Below are positions 12,756 through 25,129 of a stretch of 64,000 bases of DNA, piece after piece. Each line of letters begins with the position of its first letter. Position 1 is the stretch's first letter. Source of the stretch: Limonium bicolor (Eukaryota > Streptophyta > Magnoliopsida > Caryophyllales > Plumbaginaceae); assembly GCA_023374045.1 (NCBI GenBank), contig CM041780.1, forward strand, positions 35,879,765-35,943,764, given 5' to 3'. The translations under genes were made by a program, and so were the position numbers. Below the pieces are notes generated by a model that saw only the letters and a list, made by a program, of their open reading frames with translations, made no database searches and was not told the DNA's origin.

Positions 12756-13655
12756 TAGGAACTCAAGGTCAAAATAATATTTATTACACATACCACACAA
12801 CATGTCATAGCATGCATAGCAATCAAAATATCTTTGATATACACTGTGATCCCGCAGAACCCGGTCGTGATGGACACCTTCCGTCCCCGTGCCTTTGGGA
12901 GATCAAAACAATCACTTAAATTTGAATTTTTTTTGTGAGGTTAAGTAAGAAAACTTTAATTATGTAAAGTATTTATCGACGCTTTTATATACCAATCCAA
13001 ATCCTTTTTGAAAACACATACAGCTCCAAGTCCAACTTATGCTCTTTGCTTCTTTTCTTAGCGTAGTTATTTGTGACCACTTATAGGGAGCTTCAAGAGT
13101 CATCCAACCCTGATGTGATCAGCATCAGTGTTGAACTATCCTTCCACCCAATTTGTGTTGGCTTCCCTTGATCGCATGCAAATCAAGTTCCACCTCCTCC
13201 CACTTCATTTTCAAGCATCAAATAAATCACTCATTTCCAATTTTCTATCTTTTTAGTCATTCTAATCATTCATACATCTCCAAGGATAGAACTCCGTCTA
13301 TCAGTTATCTCCATTCACTTTAATCTCGTTGCCTATGGAATCTTATTCTCATTAGGTTTTATATCGGTCTCATACCCTTTCATGAATCACTATATAGTAT
13401 ATATACACATATATTTTATCAAAATACAACACATAGTTTCACATTTATACACTGTCGGGGTTTTGTTCCCCGGGAGTTTTCTACTCCCCACACTTGTACT
13501 ATCACACACAACTGTTAATAAATCAACACACTTATCACAATGGTATTCGCATCTTCTGTGCGCAATTACCACAATTAAACATGAATGAATGCGTATGTTT
13601 ACATAACAACCACACCAATCATCAAAACAAATTATTTTGTGCTATGCACAACATA

Positions 13656-13733
13656 AATCACGTACACTTGTACGGTAATACACACTAACAACATAATCAC
13701 GTACACTTGTACGGTAATACACACTAAGTGGTT
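13656..13733. repeat. 39-bp tandem duplication
   Basis: Two near-perfect copies of a unit containing CACGTACACTTGTACGGTAA followed by TACACACTAA. The GTAC...GTAC core is itself an inverted repeat. Confidence 0.8.
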
Positions 13734-13740
13734 TTGCGCT

Positions 13741-13770
13741 CTACCCCCCTTAAAAGGGATTACGCCCACG
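13741..13770 (-). other. Second, internal PPT-like tract of element B
   Basis: The minus strand has CCCTTTTAAGGGGGGTAGAG preceded by ATTACGTGGGCGTAAT, which is a short inverted repeat. It lies about 1.35 kb inside the true PPT and is not followed by an LTR start. The left flank of the window has the same motif at 447-478. Confidence 0.6.
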
Positions 13771-16700
13771 TAATCAATCACTAAACATTGGCTTAAAAAT
13801 GTTCTGCTGTCGTGAAGTGTTTTAACTTCCACGCGGTCTATTACACAATGGATTCTGATTAGAGGATGTTAACCATATTGGCGGTTTAGTTCCTAAACCA
13901 AGAATTCTCATTGGAGTTTGTTTAAACTCTTAGTTGGTTTCGATTCTGGCCTGTTAGGCTTCTAGGCGTTAAATTAGCCACTCACTCATATTCACTATGC
14001 ACATTGTACACTTGACTCACTGGTTCACTAGCGTCTGCTGCGCAACTCTGACAACTGTAGGGCTTAGTTTGCCCCATTCATTATTCTCACTGTATTGTAC
14101 ACCTCCCATATATCACCTTTATCTTGGTAATAATGGTTTCTTAACCGACGCGTGGTATCCCTTACCGTGAGCGAATTCGGTGAGTTATAAACTTTCTATC
14201 CACTTCCATAATAATTGACTGTATATACTGTTACGTATTTCACACTGATTGACTTGTTTCCTTCCAACTTACTGTCAGTTGAGGTTGAGCTACTACCTAG
14301 TGTGTAGTGCTCTCTCAGTTATTACCCAACATTGGGGTATATTCTATACCAATATTTGGTATTCAGTGCTACTGTAGTCCCTTATTCTCAGTCATGCCTC
14401 CACATTTGGTTTTGTACAAGTACCCTTTCATGGTATGTCTTTGCATTTCCTATGCATCAATCACTATGGCGTTATAAGCCGTTTTCTGTTTCCACCACAA
14501 TTAACATTTCTAAAACCCCTTCCATCGCACTCGATCATTACTGTTCAAATGCAATACCAAAACACTCAGTCATACAGAGTGCAGAGGCGTAAACTCTTGA
14601 CAGTAAATCTTTTATGCGACTCACCATGGAATTTACACTAAGTTCCTCATCACATAGTACCTACCACTGGCTTATTGCCCAGTCTGTTTAACATCACTTA
14701 CCTTGCATCTCCTCTGAGTTTAACTCATAACTGGTCTCATCTGCCACATTATTATTCAACAATACTTATGCAACGGTCGCTTGGTGCGAACCGTGCTGTT
14801 ACTCATTGCATAACACTAACTTACATGGTATTTACTGTCACATTAACTTCGACACACATACTTACATTATTCGTATTATGGTTCATCACTCATTTGGATG
14901 ACTACTGAATGCTCCTTGAGCATTGATCATTCGAGTCACAAGCCGGCATTATTCAGCTCGGTGCTTCACTTTATACACACATACTGCTAAACTAACTGCT
15001 CTCCAATAATAATAATTGTCCCATCCTTAACATATTTCTTGAGCTTGGTTCACATACTACCACCGCCCAGCGGTCTCACAGCATCGAGAGGTATCCCCAC
15101 TCTTAGTGTAGTGGTTCGTTCTCCACTCTATTCACTTATATAACATAAACTTCTGCAATCAATCTAATTTACATAACACATTTTATTTGTGGCCTATAAG
15201 CCTTATTTGCCTTGAGCTGCGCTCATTGTATGCTGTCCACACACATGTACTTCTCTGTACAACATTACATGGTTTGGATGTTATATTGAGCTCCATGACA
15301 AGGTCGTTGCATTCCGTCTCCTTTCATGGAATGCCCCTTAGGATTGTCAGTCCGTCTCCTGACAACTTATGTCTAAACTGGGTGTTAGTTTCAACCCTTG
15401 TGTTTCTGTCACGTTATTTCGTGCAACAATTGTTGATGCGAACACCCTTCAAGGATTGCTCCTGGGTGTTGCTAAGTCATGCCATTACATCTGGTTCGCA
15501 CTTATTGATATATCGAGTTAGCCACGCCGTTTGCGTTCTTAACTGGCTTATTATCTTCTTCTGTGAAGATCAACATTCCCTGGTAGTGTAGGTACTCATT
15601 CAGGGAGTTTCATCCCATTCATTGCACACTAATGTGTCCACATTAGGCATCTGCCTGCCATGTACAGGCTGGGTCACCGTTCCAGCTATCATGTTTATCC
15701 CTAAGGATCCTTAAGACGTATACGATGTCTTTACATTACAGTTAGTGCACTTCGCACGTCCTGACTCTTAAACATTTCCTTGAAACGATTCATTAATTCC
15801 TTTAATCTCGCTAACTTAACTGAGTTCCTTTACTTCAACCATTCATGGTAATCCTTAGCTCTTGTTTGATTTATACTGCTGACCGTAGTACGGAGTCGAC
15901 TACTTCCCGTGTTTCGGACTCTACTTGTATACATATGTGGGGTACCATACTGATACATTACTACTTACCCAACTAACCCATAAGTAGGTCTGTCAGGCCC
16001 ATAAGCTCCTATCGGAGTGCGGTCGTCCCACAATTCAGTTGGTACACTCGTAGTGTCCGTCGCATGCCTAGGTGAAGTATTCTGTTGTCAACTCCCTTAT
16101 ATTGTCCCGTGACAATATTCATTCAATGCTTCCTGAACTTAATCGAGGGAAAGTTTATCCACTGTTGTACCTTTATCAACTGCCCTTGGTTTTACTGGTT
16201 TGGTTTAGAAGAAGGTTAGAAAGAAGTATTGGTTGAAAGAAAATCTGGTTTTGAAGGAAAAAAAGTTGAAATAAATCTGAGTTTGAAAGAAAATTTTCAT
16301 GGTTTCACAACATCTTCTTACCTTAACCAAGTCTAGCTTCTTGCTGACTGGTGTACTTACAATTACAGGGGTTAGGCTAACAGGCCCTTCCACTGTTATG
16401 ACGATCACAATTAACTTTATGGTACTTTACCAAGTACTTTGTAGTGGTTATAAATTTCCCGAACAGCCCTGTTATAGCAGCACTTGCCATGGCAAGTGCG
16501 CCATGCTAACTGGCTATCGGTTTAACACATACCGGTTGTGGTATTGTTTTTACCCGCATTGTCATCAGTGGCCTTGTTGGCCCTCACTGATCTTACTGTC
16601 TTGATATTAACTCCTCTAGGTGACTTCTCACTGTCTTCACATGATAATCATCAACTAGGGTGTTTCCCATTCTGGGAGACCCCCTTTTCTTTTGTATTGT

Positions 16701-17300
16701 TTCCTCTTCGTAGCCCGTTCCACGTATTTGTCGTGGTTACTGAGACTTGTCTCTTGTTTGGGCACTACGTTGTAGTTCCTTTGTCGGTTGGTATACCGTT
16801 GGTGTATTATTTATCAACTGTGGTCCCGTAGACACTCGTCTCAGGTTTTATTAATCCACTTCTTGCCTGTTGCACGGTCGGTGCGTTGCAAGCTGGTTAT
16901 CCTCGACTGCTCGGCATGTTGACCCAGGTTGCCGGAAATTCTATTCTTCTATACACAAGATTCTTCATTCTTCGCTATTAAATGCGGTTAACATTGTTCA
17001 GATGGAAACCGTCTCCGGGATTCCCAGTTTTTGGGATCTACCGTATGACAGGTTCTCCCGTACTTTAAAGATATTTAATAACAGCCAGATCGGGTATTCC
17101 CGAGTAAGAGTGGACTTCCATCTCTCTGGCGTTGTTTCCCAAGTTATATAACAGGGATTGTGGAGGGCGGGAAGGATATAGTAGGTTTCCAGTACACGCT
17201 GGTAATTCCTAATTGGCATATCTCTCACGCTATCACTCAACCCTTAACCCAAAGTACTAAAATCCTAACTCGGTACTTCCTAAGCTCGGTAATTCAGTCA

Positions 17301-17327
17301 TCAGAGCGATACTTCGCTCTGATACCA
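17301..17327 (-). other. Primer-binding site and PBS hairpin of element B
   Basis: On the minus strand, TGGTATCAGAGC (17316-17327) is complementary to the 3' end of initiator tRNA-Met and lies 5 bp from the LTR end. TCAGAGCG at 17301-17308 and CGCTCTGA at 17315-17322 form a perfect 8-bp stem with a 6-base loop that covers more than half of the PBS. Confidence 0.85.
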
Positions 17328-17332
17328 CTTTT

Positions 17333-18444
17333 TGTAACACCCCATCCAACAACAAACACATAACAACATCCTGCAGCGGAAAACATGCTACTTCACAATA
17401 CTAAATTCGTTGGTGTTACACGCCGTTAACCACCCACGTGGCCAACAAGGCTATTACATAACATTGTACCGGTCTGATGGACTAGATTCCCGAGCGTCTA
17501 CACATTATTTTCCCTTTCCATTAACAACAAACATACCATACCTTCCAACTGTACCGAGTATTTACAAACTGATGCCGATAACAATTTCGGTCTTACTACA
17601 CCTACTGTATATATACGATTTAAATGATTACCCACGTACAACGACTACCCCGTCCTACTCTCGAACGGCTTCCTGCTCTTTGTACCTGAAATAGGAAGAG
17701 AAGAGAAAGGGTGGCCCCCAAGGGGCTCAGCACCTTCGCTGGTATGGTAATCCCGCAACCCGCATGCTACCGGGCCACGCACAACTAATTGTCGTCTTAG
17801 CATGCGGTTGATTATATTTAAATCATGCATGCAACTGTAAACACACAACACATAACATTTCGCCTCGAGGGGCTCAACAAGCAGATAACACATCCTCATT
17901 TGATAAGTCACTCATGGTATTCATTACCCCTAGAGTGTTTCTCCTCTAATGGAGCTACTTCCTTAATAGACGACAACTAGCCATTAATTGGGCTATCCTT
18001 AAACGCCTCTTATCACAAACTGGGATTCATATCCATGATCCACATACTCCACATTTACAACATATGACATTCATCACATAACAACACATAACACACTTTT
18101 CACGTTTCAACGTGTACATAATAACATCGCAATAGATATTGCATCATAACAACAATACATAACATAACGGGTACGGTTCCCTTTATGAACCGGCCCAAAC
18201 ATAGTCAGTTCACTTGTAGCCTAGAGAATGTTGCCAGTCTCATGATAAGCTCATTACATAACTCGTTACCGTCTCGTTAAATGAACGGATAACTTAACAC
18301 AAGGTGTCTCGGATATAGTGATCCCAGCACACCGAACAAACATAACATAGTATGCCCCTGTGGCCCGACGTGAGTCAGTAATAGCCTTCGTTAAGCTAAA
18401 GGGAAGGTTGGAAACCAAATTGGAAAACAACCATAACATACAGA
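17333..18444 (-). repeat. 5' LTR of element B, first part (before element C)
   Basis: It starts at TGTAACACC (the LTR end on the minus strand) and is interrupted after 18444 by element C. 17448-18440 is nearly identical to 7986-8983. The last five bases ACAGA are the left target-site copy of element C. Confidence 0.88.
18440..18444. repeat. Target-site duplication of element C (left)
   Basis: ACAGA, repeated at 38739-38743. The undisturbed site, with one copy, is at 8983-8987 in the other LTR of element B. Confidence 0.92.
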
Positions 18445-19088
18445 TGTAGACACCAAAAATTCTCACCCCATAAAGCAAATTCCGAAATAATAAGAGGGGT
18501 CGTCACCCTTCTTTTTCAAAGCATATTAACGTGTGTGCCCAAACGAAACCATCTTTTCATGACAACGAATTTTTAATGACAATCCGTCTTCGAACCCGTC
18601 CCCTTTTGTTTATTTACTTATTTTACCATTTTATTTACGTTTGTTATTTTACTTGTATTTTATTTGTTAGTATTTGCCTTTATTTATTTTTATCTTTTTT
18701 TATTTAGTGTTATCTTTACCATTTTATGTGTCTTTTGTTTCGTAGCTTATTTGATTATGCTTCTTATTATTATACTTTATCTAACTACTTGTGTATTCTA
18801 TATAGTTTCCATTGTATTGCATTTTCATCATCGTCATATTAGTACTATTTCATTGTTTTATGTTCGTATTATCATTTTTACTATTACTTTAATATTGTTA
18901 GTGCTATTATACATTCTTGATTCTGTATCTTCATTTCGTTATTTCACGAATCTTCAAAAGAAAACAATTCATCTTTATTGATAAAATCCTTTCGTCTACT
19001 ATGTGTTTCCATTTAAAATGTTAGCGGTTTTACAGAATTCATTCGAGTTACCACTGATATTTTTTTTTTGTCTCACATTCTTACATTG

Positions 19089-19170
19089 AGTTGAATAAGT
19101 AGTGTAGTTGGTAAAGTATGTGCAAGCATGACCTGAGAGGTCTCAAGTTCGAGTTGTGTAATTGGCATTT
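19089..19170 (+). repeat. SINE-like tRNA-derived head inside the element C LTR
   Basis: A box A-like TAGTGTAGTTGG (19100-19111) and a box B-like GTTCGAGTTGT (19147-19157) are spaced about 35 bases apart, as in a tRNA gene or a tRNA-derived SINE. Between them is GACCTGAGAGGTC, which pairs with itself. A T-rich stretch follows. The acceptor stem is not evident, so it is not a tRNA gene. The other LTR has it at 32735-32816. Confidence 0.45.
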
Positions 19171-19439
19171 TGGAACATTTTTTCCCCTTCTTCCTTTTGG
19201 TCTCTTCTTTTGGTAACCAAATGAAACCCTAAACTTGAATCAAAAACCTGCCGCCTCTATCTTCTCGTACCTCTCTATATATATTGATCTTTATCTCACA
19301 AAACGGAGGACATTCCCATTTCCCTCTCAGCCGACAGACACAGATCCCAACCCTGAAATCTCGATGAACATCTCCTTCTAAAAAAAAAGAAGAACGCCAG
19401 GAACAAAATATCTCTGCTCTGCTCAAAACTCCATTCTCT

Positions 19440-20270
19440 TCATTCACACACCGGCGACCAGGGAGCAACAGCTCCACCTCTCTTCATGTCGGTGTTGCAC
19501 AAGGAAATACGAGCTCTGCTCTCTTCATTCTCTCACGCCGAAGAACGAGGAAAACATACATGTTCACTGCTCTCTTCCTTTTCCTCACGCTGGCGAACAA
19601 AGGAACATACATTCTATTCTCCACGGTTTTTGCAACCTAAACAGAAGAATGAGGAACGAACATGTTCCACTGCTTTCTTCATTCTCTTCACCTGACCAAA
19701 TAAAGCATCCAAGCTATGCACCTTCTCATATTTTCTTACTCACGCTGGAGAACATGAAACATACAAGCCAAGCCCTACGCCTCAGTCTTCTCTTCACCCA
19801 CAGTGATTTTGCAAATCTCTGGCGAACGAGGAGTATACCAGCTCCACCCCTCTGTTTCACTTCACCGATGACATTTTTGCATCCCAAACTGCCCCAAAAC
19901 TGGCGAACAAATGAATATACCTGCTGAGCTTCTTCTTTTTTTTTTTTCATCTCGTCACCACCGGTAATTTTGTAACCCGACGATGGCGAACAAGGAACAT
20001 TTTGCTCTGCTCCTCTTCTTCTCTTCACCGAAACCGGCAAACAAGGAACATCGGCTCTACGCCTCCATTCTCTTTACTCCCAGCATTTTTGCAAACCCAC
20101 CTGGTGACCAAGGAAGTACACGCTTTGTGCCTGCTACATCTTGCACATCAGGCTGAGGAAGAGTTGAAAACAGATCACTCCAGCACCGCCTTCTTCATCC
20201 TCACCAATGCACAAGACTCCTTCCTCAAATTCTTCCTCACGAACAAGACTCCCGTCTCCACATCTGTACA
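19440..20270 (+). repeat. Degenerate tandem repeat (GGCGAACAAGGAACAT family)
   Basis: About eight or more diverged units of roughly 55-85 bp share CTCTTCATTCTCTTCAC, then TTTTTGCAACC, then GGCGAACAAGGAACAT. The pyrimidine-rich half keeps frames open, which explains 60-144-residue open frames on both strands without any recognisable protein. The other LTR has them at 33070-33905. Confidence 0.6.
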
Positions 20271-22696
20271 ACTTCAGAAAGAAAGCTTGATTGGCATATG
20301 CTGTTCTCCTGTCCAAATACAAGCGACGAGGAATATCATGCTCCGCCTCTGCTTGCTTTTTCATGTCGGTGAGCTTGCAAATCCAATCGATGAACAAAAA
20401 AACAGACGCACACCACCCTTCCCGTCTTCTCCATGACGGTTTGTTACCTCTAGAATAGTTACCCTCCATCCTGGTATTTTATTCTAACCCAAAGAATGCA
20501 CCAGTTTTCATTTAGTTTGATGCATAACCATGTGTGGAAGAGTCGCTGTTTATATTGCTGATCTTGTCATCTGCTCTCTGCTTTATTAAACCAGTGCCTC
20601 TTTGTTCGCTGATGATATAGTCCATATGAACATGTTTACCTCCTGGTTTCGTCGATTTGTTCAATTCCCTAATTCTCACAGACCTTAGACTTGACTCAAG
20701 TTGACAGTGGTACATATATATTTACGAAAAATGAAAACAAGTAGAAAAGGGGTTTAATAATGTTTAGAATTTGAGTTCAAGACTCACCGATCGAAGAGAA
20801 CAAATCCAAGCATGCTCACCGTCGGCTTGTTAGTCTCAAAGTGCACTCCTAGCCGATGCGAACGTCTGTGAGAGAAATCATTCTCCGTCTCGGTACAATT
20901 TCTTCAAGGCTGGAGCTAGATGCTTAGTCCAGTCTCCATTCAATTCGAACAGTAAATCGAAATCTCAGCTTTCTCATTTGATATTGATCTCAATGGATAA
21001 AATTTGAGTTGCTATACTGCCTTTATCATGCGAGGTATCTGATTCTCTTTCGAAGTGGGTTTTTGGCATCCTCCATTTTTTCGTTTACTGTCAATCTACA
21101 ATGCGCTTTACTGACTTTGTCGCGTTTGACGGTTATAAATTTTTTTTTTTCCGGTTGGGATAGAGAAGGGGTCTATGTTACGTGGTTGTTGCTGTTACCA
21201 AACACAGGCGGAGCCTATTTTCCTCTTCTGTTGGTGTTGATTTTGGAATTAAAGTACTATAGCTTTGGATCATGACCTCGGATTTGCAATTTGACTGCTC
21301 CATGGCATGGGTTTGATATCCGCTCTTCATTGTTTGGAAACTCCACCGATCAACCCGTTTCATTATAACCTGATAATTTGTTTGAGAATTTGTGCCTGCG
21401 TCACTATGTCGGTTTGGAAATTCTATTATTTGCGCCACTTCTATTTGTCCAATGTTCTCGCTATTGTTGTTTGGAAACTGTATTTGAGATTGGTTTGGAA
21501 AGTCATTCATTTCAGTAATTTATCTTGTCCTCCGCGCGTTTGACATGGGTTTAGAGACCTTGTTGGCCATTCAAGTTAGTTCAAATTCCGTTTCATAATA
21601 GTTGTTTCTAAGCTGATTTGATTCAAAGGTGAGATGAAAAGCTGATTATCTGTGATGATGCTTTGAGGGTCTTGTTTACACCGTTCACATTCACTGTTGC
21701 TGTGTGCACCCTTCGTGGTTTTGGTGCATACTTAAAGTCTTGTCGAATTCACTTTTATGTACACGATTGGCTTATTCTCTACTCTATTTCATGACCGAGG
21801 TACATCTAATCAATCGTACATTGGATGCACTTGCTGCTGCGTTCATATGACTTGGAGTTCGACATCGAATTATGCAAGTCGGTCGTGTGACTTGGATCTG
21901 TTTCCTTGTATTTGACTGATCGATGAACCGGGGGCAGGCCACCCCGACGGTCGGTGTTCTATCATCTACATCTCCTTTTGATTATGACACACAATTCGTT
22001 TTCATTCTATGCTTTGTACCTTGGGCATCTGTTATTTGACTTTGAAATCATGTAATTTTTGGCATTTGAATATGTCCCTTGTGTATTGTCATTGTTTTGA
22101 TGTCATATTGCTTTCGGCATGAGCTTATCTATTACTCATTGATATCGGTTTGAAAACATTTTTATCACCTCACAATCAGTTGTATCACTCTTCTTCTCAT
22201 TCTTTTATTATTGATTTACAATTCAGAACTTGTTTCAACTTGGTACAGATAATGCTTGTTTTAATAATGCATGTTAAGCCTAGTTATTATCCTTTTAGGA
22301 CCAAGCCTCAGGATAGAGGGTGAACCCAGAGATTTAGGTGAGCCATGGTCCCACCTAATAAATTGGGTGATCCCTAAACCCAAACCACACCTTATTATTG
22401 TAATATAAAAAAAAAACAACTTCAAAATCTCAAAGCAAAATCCCAATAAAAATCTGTCCAATTCCAAATCTCAATTCAGCCTATCAGCTTGGCCCAGTAG
22501 CCAATTTCAGCCCAATAACCACCTCGGACCTGTTACAAATTCAGCCCGAAATATTAGCCGGCCCAAGTTGCAATCCAACCCGAATCCCCATTCAGCCCAC
22601 AGTTCATAAATCCCATTTCAAGGCCCAAGCTCATTTCGAGGCCAAAGCCCAAACATGGCCATCAAGCCCACTTGGCCCAAGCCCACTCGGTCCTAC
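20271..22696 (+). other. Unique-looking LTR sequence of element C
   Basis: No gene is recognised. GTTTGGAAA occurs four times at 21336-21500 with irregular spacing. The open frame at 20134-20469 (minus) overlaps one at 20002-20436 (plus); neither has a known domain. The same sequence recurs at 33906-36329. Confidence 0.5.
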
Positions 22697-22848
22697 TTTG
22701 ACTAATCTAACCTTGACCCAAACATTGACTAATCCCACTTTGACCCAAACTTTGACCAATTCAACTTTGACCTAACTTTGACCTTGATTGAGCATTGACT
22801 TTGACTCAAGTTTGACCAATTCAACTTGGACTAACCCGAACTTTGACC
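22697..22848 (+). promoter_or_regulatory. W-box cluster (TTGAC[C/T] x11)
   Basis: Eleven TTGACC or TTGACT sites occur within about 150 bp, all on the plus strand and 10-15 bp apart. TTGAC[C/T] is the core site of plant WRKY factors. The other LTR holds the same cluster at 36330-36480. It may be a stress-responsive element or simply a short degenerate satellite. Confidence 0.55.
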
Positions 22849-23404
22849 CGACCCGTTTTCCAATCCCGGCCTAAATCCAATTCCAACCCAATTCAATTCA
22901 ATTCGGCCCAAGTCCAATTCAAATTCAATTTAATTCAGCCCATTTCAATTCAACCCAATTCATCTTCAATTCAGTTCAAGTCAATTAGTTTCGATTCATT
23001 CAATTCAGCCCAAATTCAAACCCAACTTGTAAATTCCATTCAAACTCCAAAAATCTAAAAACATTCCTCATTATTCAGTTTTAACTAAAAAATCCCAAAA
23101 ATCTTCCAAACTTCATCAAGTTTTTCAAAGAAACTATTTTGTGGAATCTTAAAGGAAAAACTCTTCTCACATCACAGAAAACTCTTCTCAAATGCAGAAA
23201 GTTCTTCTCACATATACAGAAAGTTTTCTCCTAAAAACATTTCTCAAAATCAGTGTTTCTTTGCCGAGAATTCCGAACAACATCAAAAGTTTTCCAACTC
23301 CGTTTTCAAACTCAAACTAAGCCGTTTTTTGGGAACATGGGATGTCTAACACCTTCAAAGAACGTTTTTTCCTAGTTAGACATCACTTGTCTCTCTTCTA
23401 AAAT

Positions 23405-23560
23405 AAAAATCCGAGGCGGGGCACTGGGGTCGTAACCTCCCTAGTCGCAGTCTGGATCTCTTTAGGCGGGGCATTAGGGTGACAGACCTCCTCTAATTGC
23501 AGCCTAGATTTTTACGAGGCGGGGTGCTAGGGAAGTGACGACCTTCCTAGTTGCAGCCGA
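23405..23560 (+). repeat. Three tandem units (GAGGCGGGGC...GACCTCC...TTGCAGCC)
   Basis: Three units of about 55-60 bp share GGCGGGGCA, then GACCT[T]CCTA, then GTTGCAGCC-like sequence and GATTTT. The other LTR has them at 37037-37190. Confidence 0.65.
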
Positions 23561-24290
23561 GATTTTAGAATCGTCTAACTCCCTTCCACTCGATTTCAGT
23601 AGTTTTGGCTTTTAATGTTTTTAACCCGGGAGTTAGAGACGTTATTAGGGTTTGACCGAGAATATCTCATTCATGGTGTTTCTCTCTAAATCCTATTTTC
23701 GACATAAATTCATTGCCCCATCTTTCGAGCCTCGGCGCTTACCATTAATTAAGTGTCGTGCTCGAGGGGGTACATAGGGTAATCCCTCAGGATTATCCGC
23801 CCTTTTACAATAAAAAATGATTTCTTTGGTTTCAGAAACTTTAAGAGAGACAATTTTGACAATCATTCCTCCAAACAATTCAGTCCACCATCACCTCACT
23901 CTAAATTGAAATATCCCAAAACCTTAACCCTTTCAATCTCAAATCCGAAAAACCCGGGATCTCTACTCAAACTTCGATTGCCTCACACACTCAAATCATT
24001 ATCCAAACTCAAATCATTCCAAACTCGAAACATCTCCTGAATCCCGACCTCTTCCAAACTTCTATAGTCTCATAGGCCCGAGTGCCCCGCAGACTCGAAC
24101 ATCTCAATCTCTCCACCATTTTAGGATTCAAATGTCTCACAGACCCGAGTGTCTCACAGACCTTGATATCCCGTACCTCCCTCTACATGAACACCCCAAA
24201 TGTCTCATAGACCCGAGCGTCTCACAGACTAATCTTTCACACCCAAAACTTCAAACCCTTCAAATCTTTCAAAACCCAAAACCCAAAGTC

Positions 24291-24360
24291 CTGAACTACG
24301 TAAGGTCTGATCTCAACAGGGAGTTGAGTACGTAGGCAGCCCATCTAGGGTGCGACCCCA
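24291..24360 (+). repeat. Tat-type conserved LTR motif (ACGTAAGGTCTGATCTCAAC / GAGTACGTAGGCAGCCC)
   Basis: A segment with an internal CTCAAC...GTTGAG stem followed by TACGTAGGCAGCCC. From memory, similar blocks are common in Tat/Ogre LTRs. It recurs at 37923-37990 in the 3' LTR and, unexpectedly, at 30107-30171 in the interior. Confidence 0.6.
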
Positions 24361-25012
24361 TTCCAAGCAAAAAAACCCTTTCCCCCTCTAAGGTGTTCTT
24401 CATACCTCTCGAAACTCTCAACCCTTCTTGGCTCCCACAAACTTCCAACCATCAGACGCTAAGTCTTGTCTATTCACTCAACCTCCGGCTCTTTCCAAAT
24501 ATTCATTCTATACTCATCCGAATTCATCAATTTTTCTTCTTGGCGCTAGCTTGGCAGAAAAGCTCGTCTCATCCACTCATTTTCTCTCCTCCTGTCCTAA
24601 TCCTATCCTTGGCTTTAAATGAATCTCTCTAATAAGGTTTTGAAAGAAGCAATCCCGACAATTGGAGACCGAGGTTTCCTCGGGCACCAATCCGAAGTCG
24701 TGGTCGTTGCCACTTCCAAGGGGTGTAACCCAGTGCGAACCCACAATGGAATCTCTGACATTACCAGATAAGTCCTATCCATAGGCAACAATTTCAGAGT
24801 CAATTAACGGTTCTTAGAACCCTCCTTCCCTTCCTTCCTAGTATCTTAGGTTAAACTAGGTGGCGACTCTAGTCAATTTCCGCCCTTAGGGCATAAGTCC
24901 GCGTGGAGCCCATTGAGAGCAGGTGATGTGCGCACTTGCACTCCCCATTATGCTTTCTGGGAAAGACGGACGACTTAGTAGGTATTTGAGGGATGCCAAG
25001 AATAACGGGTTT

Positions 25013-25116
25013 TCACCCTCCACAGAATGGCATTTTCTAGGATCTCGGCTTTTCAGTCAGATCATATTTAGATAGACCCCCCCTCATACCGAAAAATCAC
25101 CCTCCACAGAATGGCG
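25013..25116 (+). repeat. Duplicated LTR/PBS junction (TCACCCTCCACAGAATGGC)
   Basis: This 19-bp sequence occurs at 25013-25031, inside the LTR, and again at 25098-25116, where it spans the real LTR end (25108) and the start of the PBS. A further PBS-like TGGCGACTCT is at 24861-24870. The LTR therefore seems to contain fossil copies of its own boundary. Confidence 0.7.
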
Positions 25117-25129
25117 ACTCTGCTGGGGA
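25112..25129 (+). other. Primer-binding site of element C
   Basis: TGGCGACTCTGCTGGGGA lies three bases after the LTR end. From memory this matches the tRNA-Arg-type PBS of Tat/Ogre elements. Confidence 0.8.

Larger units (their letters stand above)
12409..17300 (-). other. Non-coding interior of element B
   Basis: About 4.9 kb between PPT and PBS. No frame shows conserved retrotransposon motifs; the longest open frame (15187-15591) has no recognisable domain. It contains the degenerate repeats at 12505-12755, a 39-bp duplication at 13656-13733 and a second PPT-like tract at 13741-13770. A G/A-rich block on the minus strand (16200-16290) may be a leader element. I see nothing else definite. 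Confidence 0.6.
18445..25108 (+). repeat. 5' LTR of element C
   Basis: It runs from TGTAGACACC to CCTCCACA. In order it holds a T-rich block (18600-18960), a SINE-like tRNA-derived head (19089-19170), degenerate tandem repeats (19440-20270), a W-box cluster (22697-22848), AATTC-rich sequence (22860-23040), a threefold repeat (23405-23560) and a Tat-type motif (24291-24360). Its 3' end has an internal copy of its own LTR/PBS junction. Open frames here are matched in the other LTR and look non-coding. Confidence 0.93.

Noticed and set aside
15187..15591. 134-residue open frame in the interior of element B
   Set aside because: No conserved motif on either strand; composition like the surrounding non-coding sequence.
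19100..19157. Possible tRNA gene
   Set aside because: Box-like sequences are present but there is no acceptor or anticodon stem that pairs, so it is at most a tRNA-derived SINE head.
20002..20469. Overlapping open frames of 144 and 111 residues on opposite strands, repeated at 33637-34104
   Set aside because: They lie in LTR repeats of element C. Preservation in the second LTR reflects recent LTR identity, not selection, and no domain is seen.
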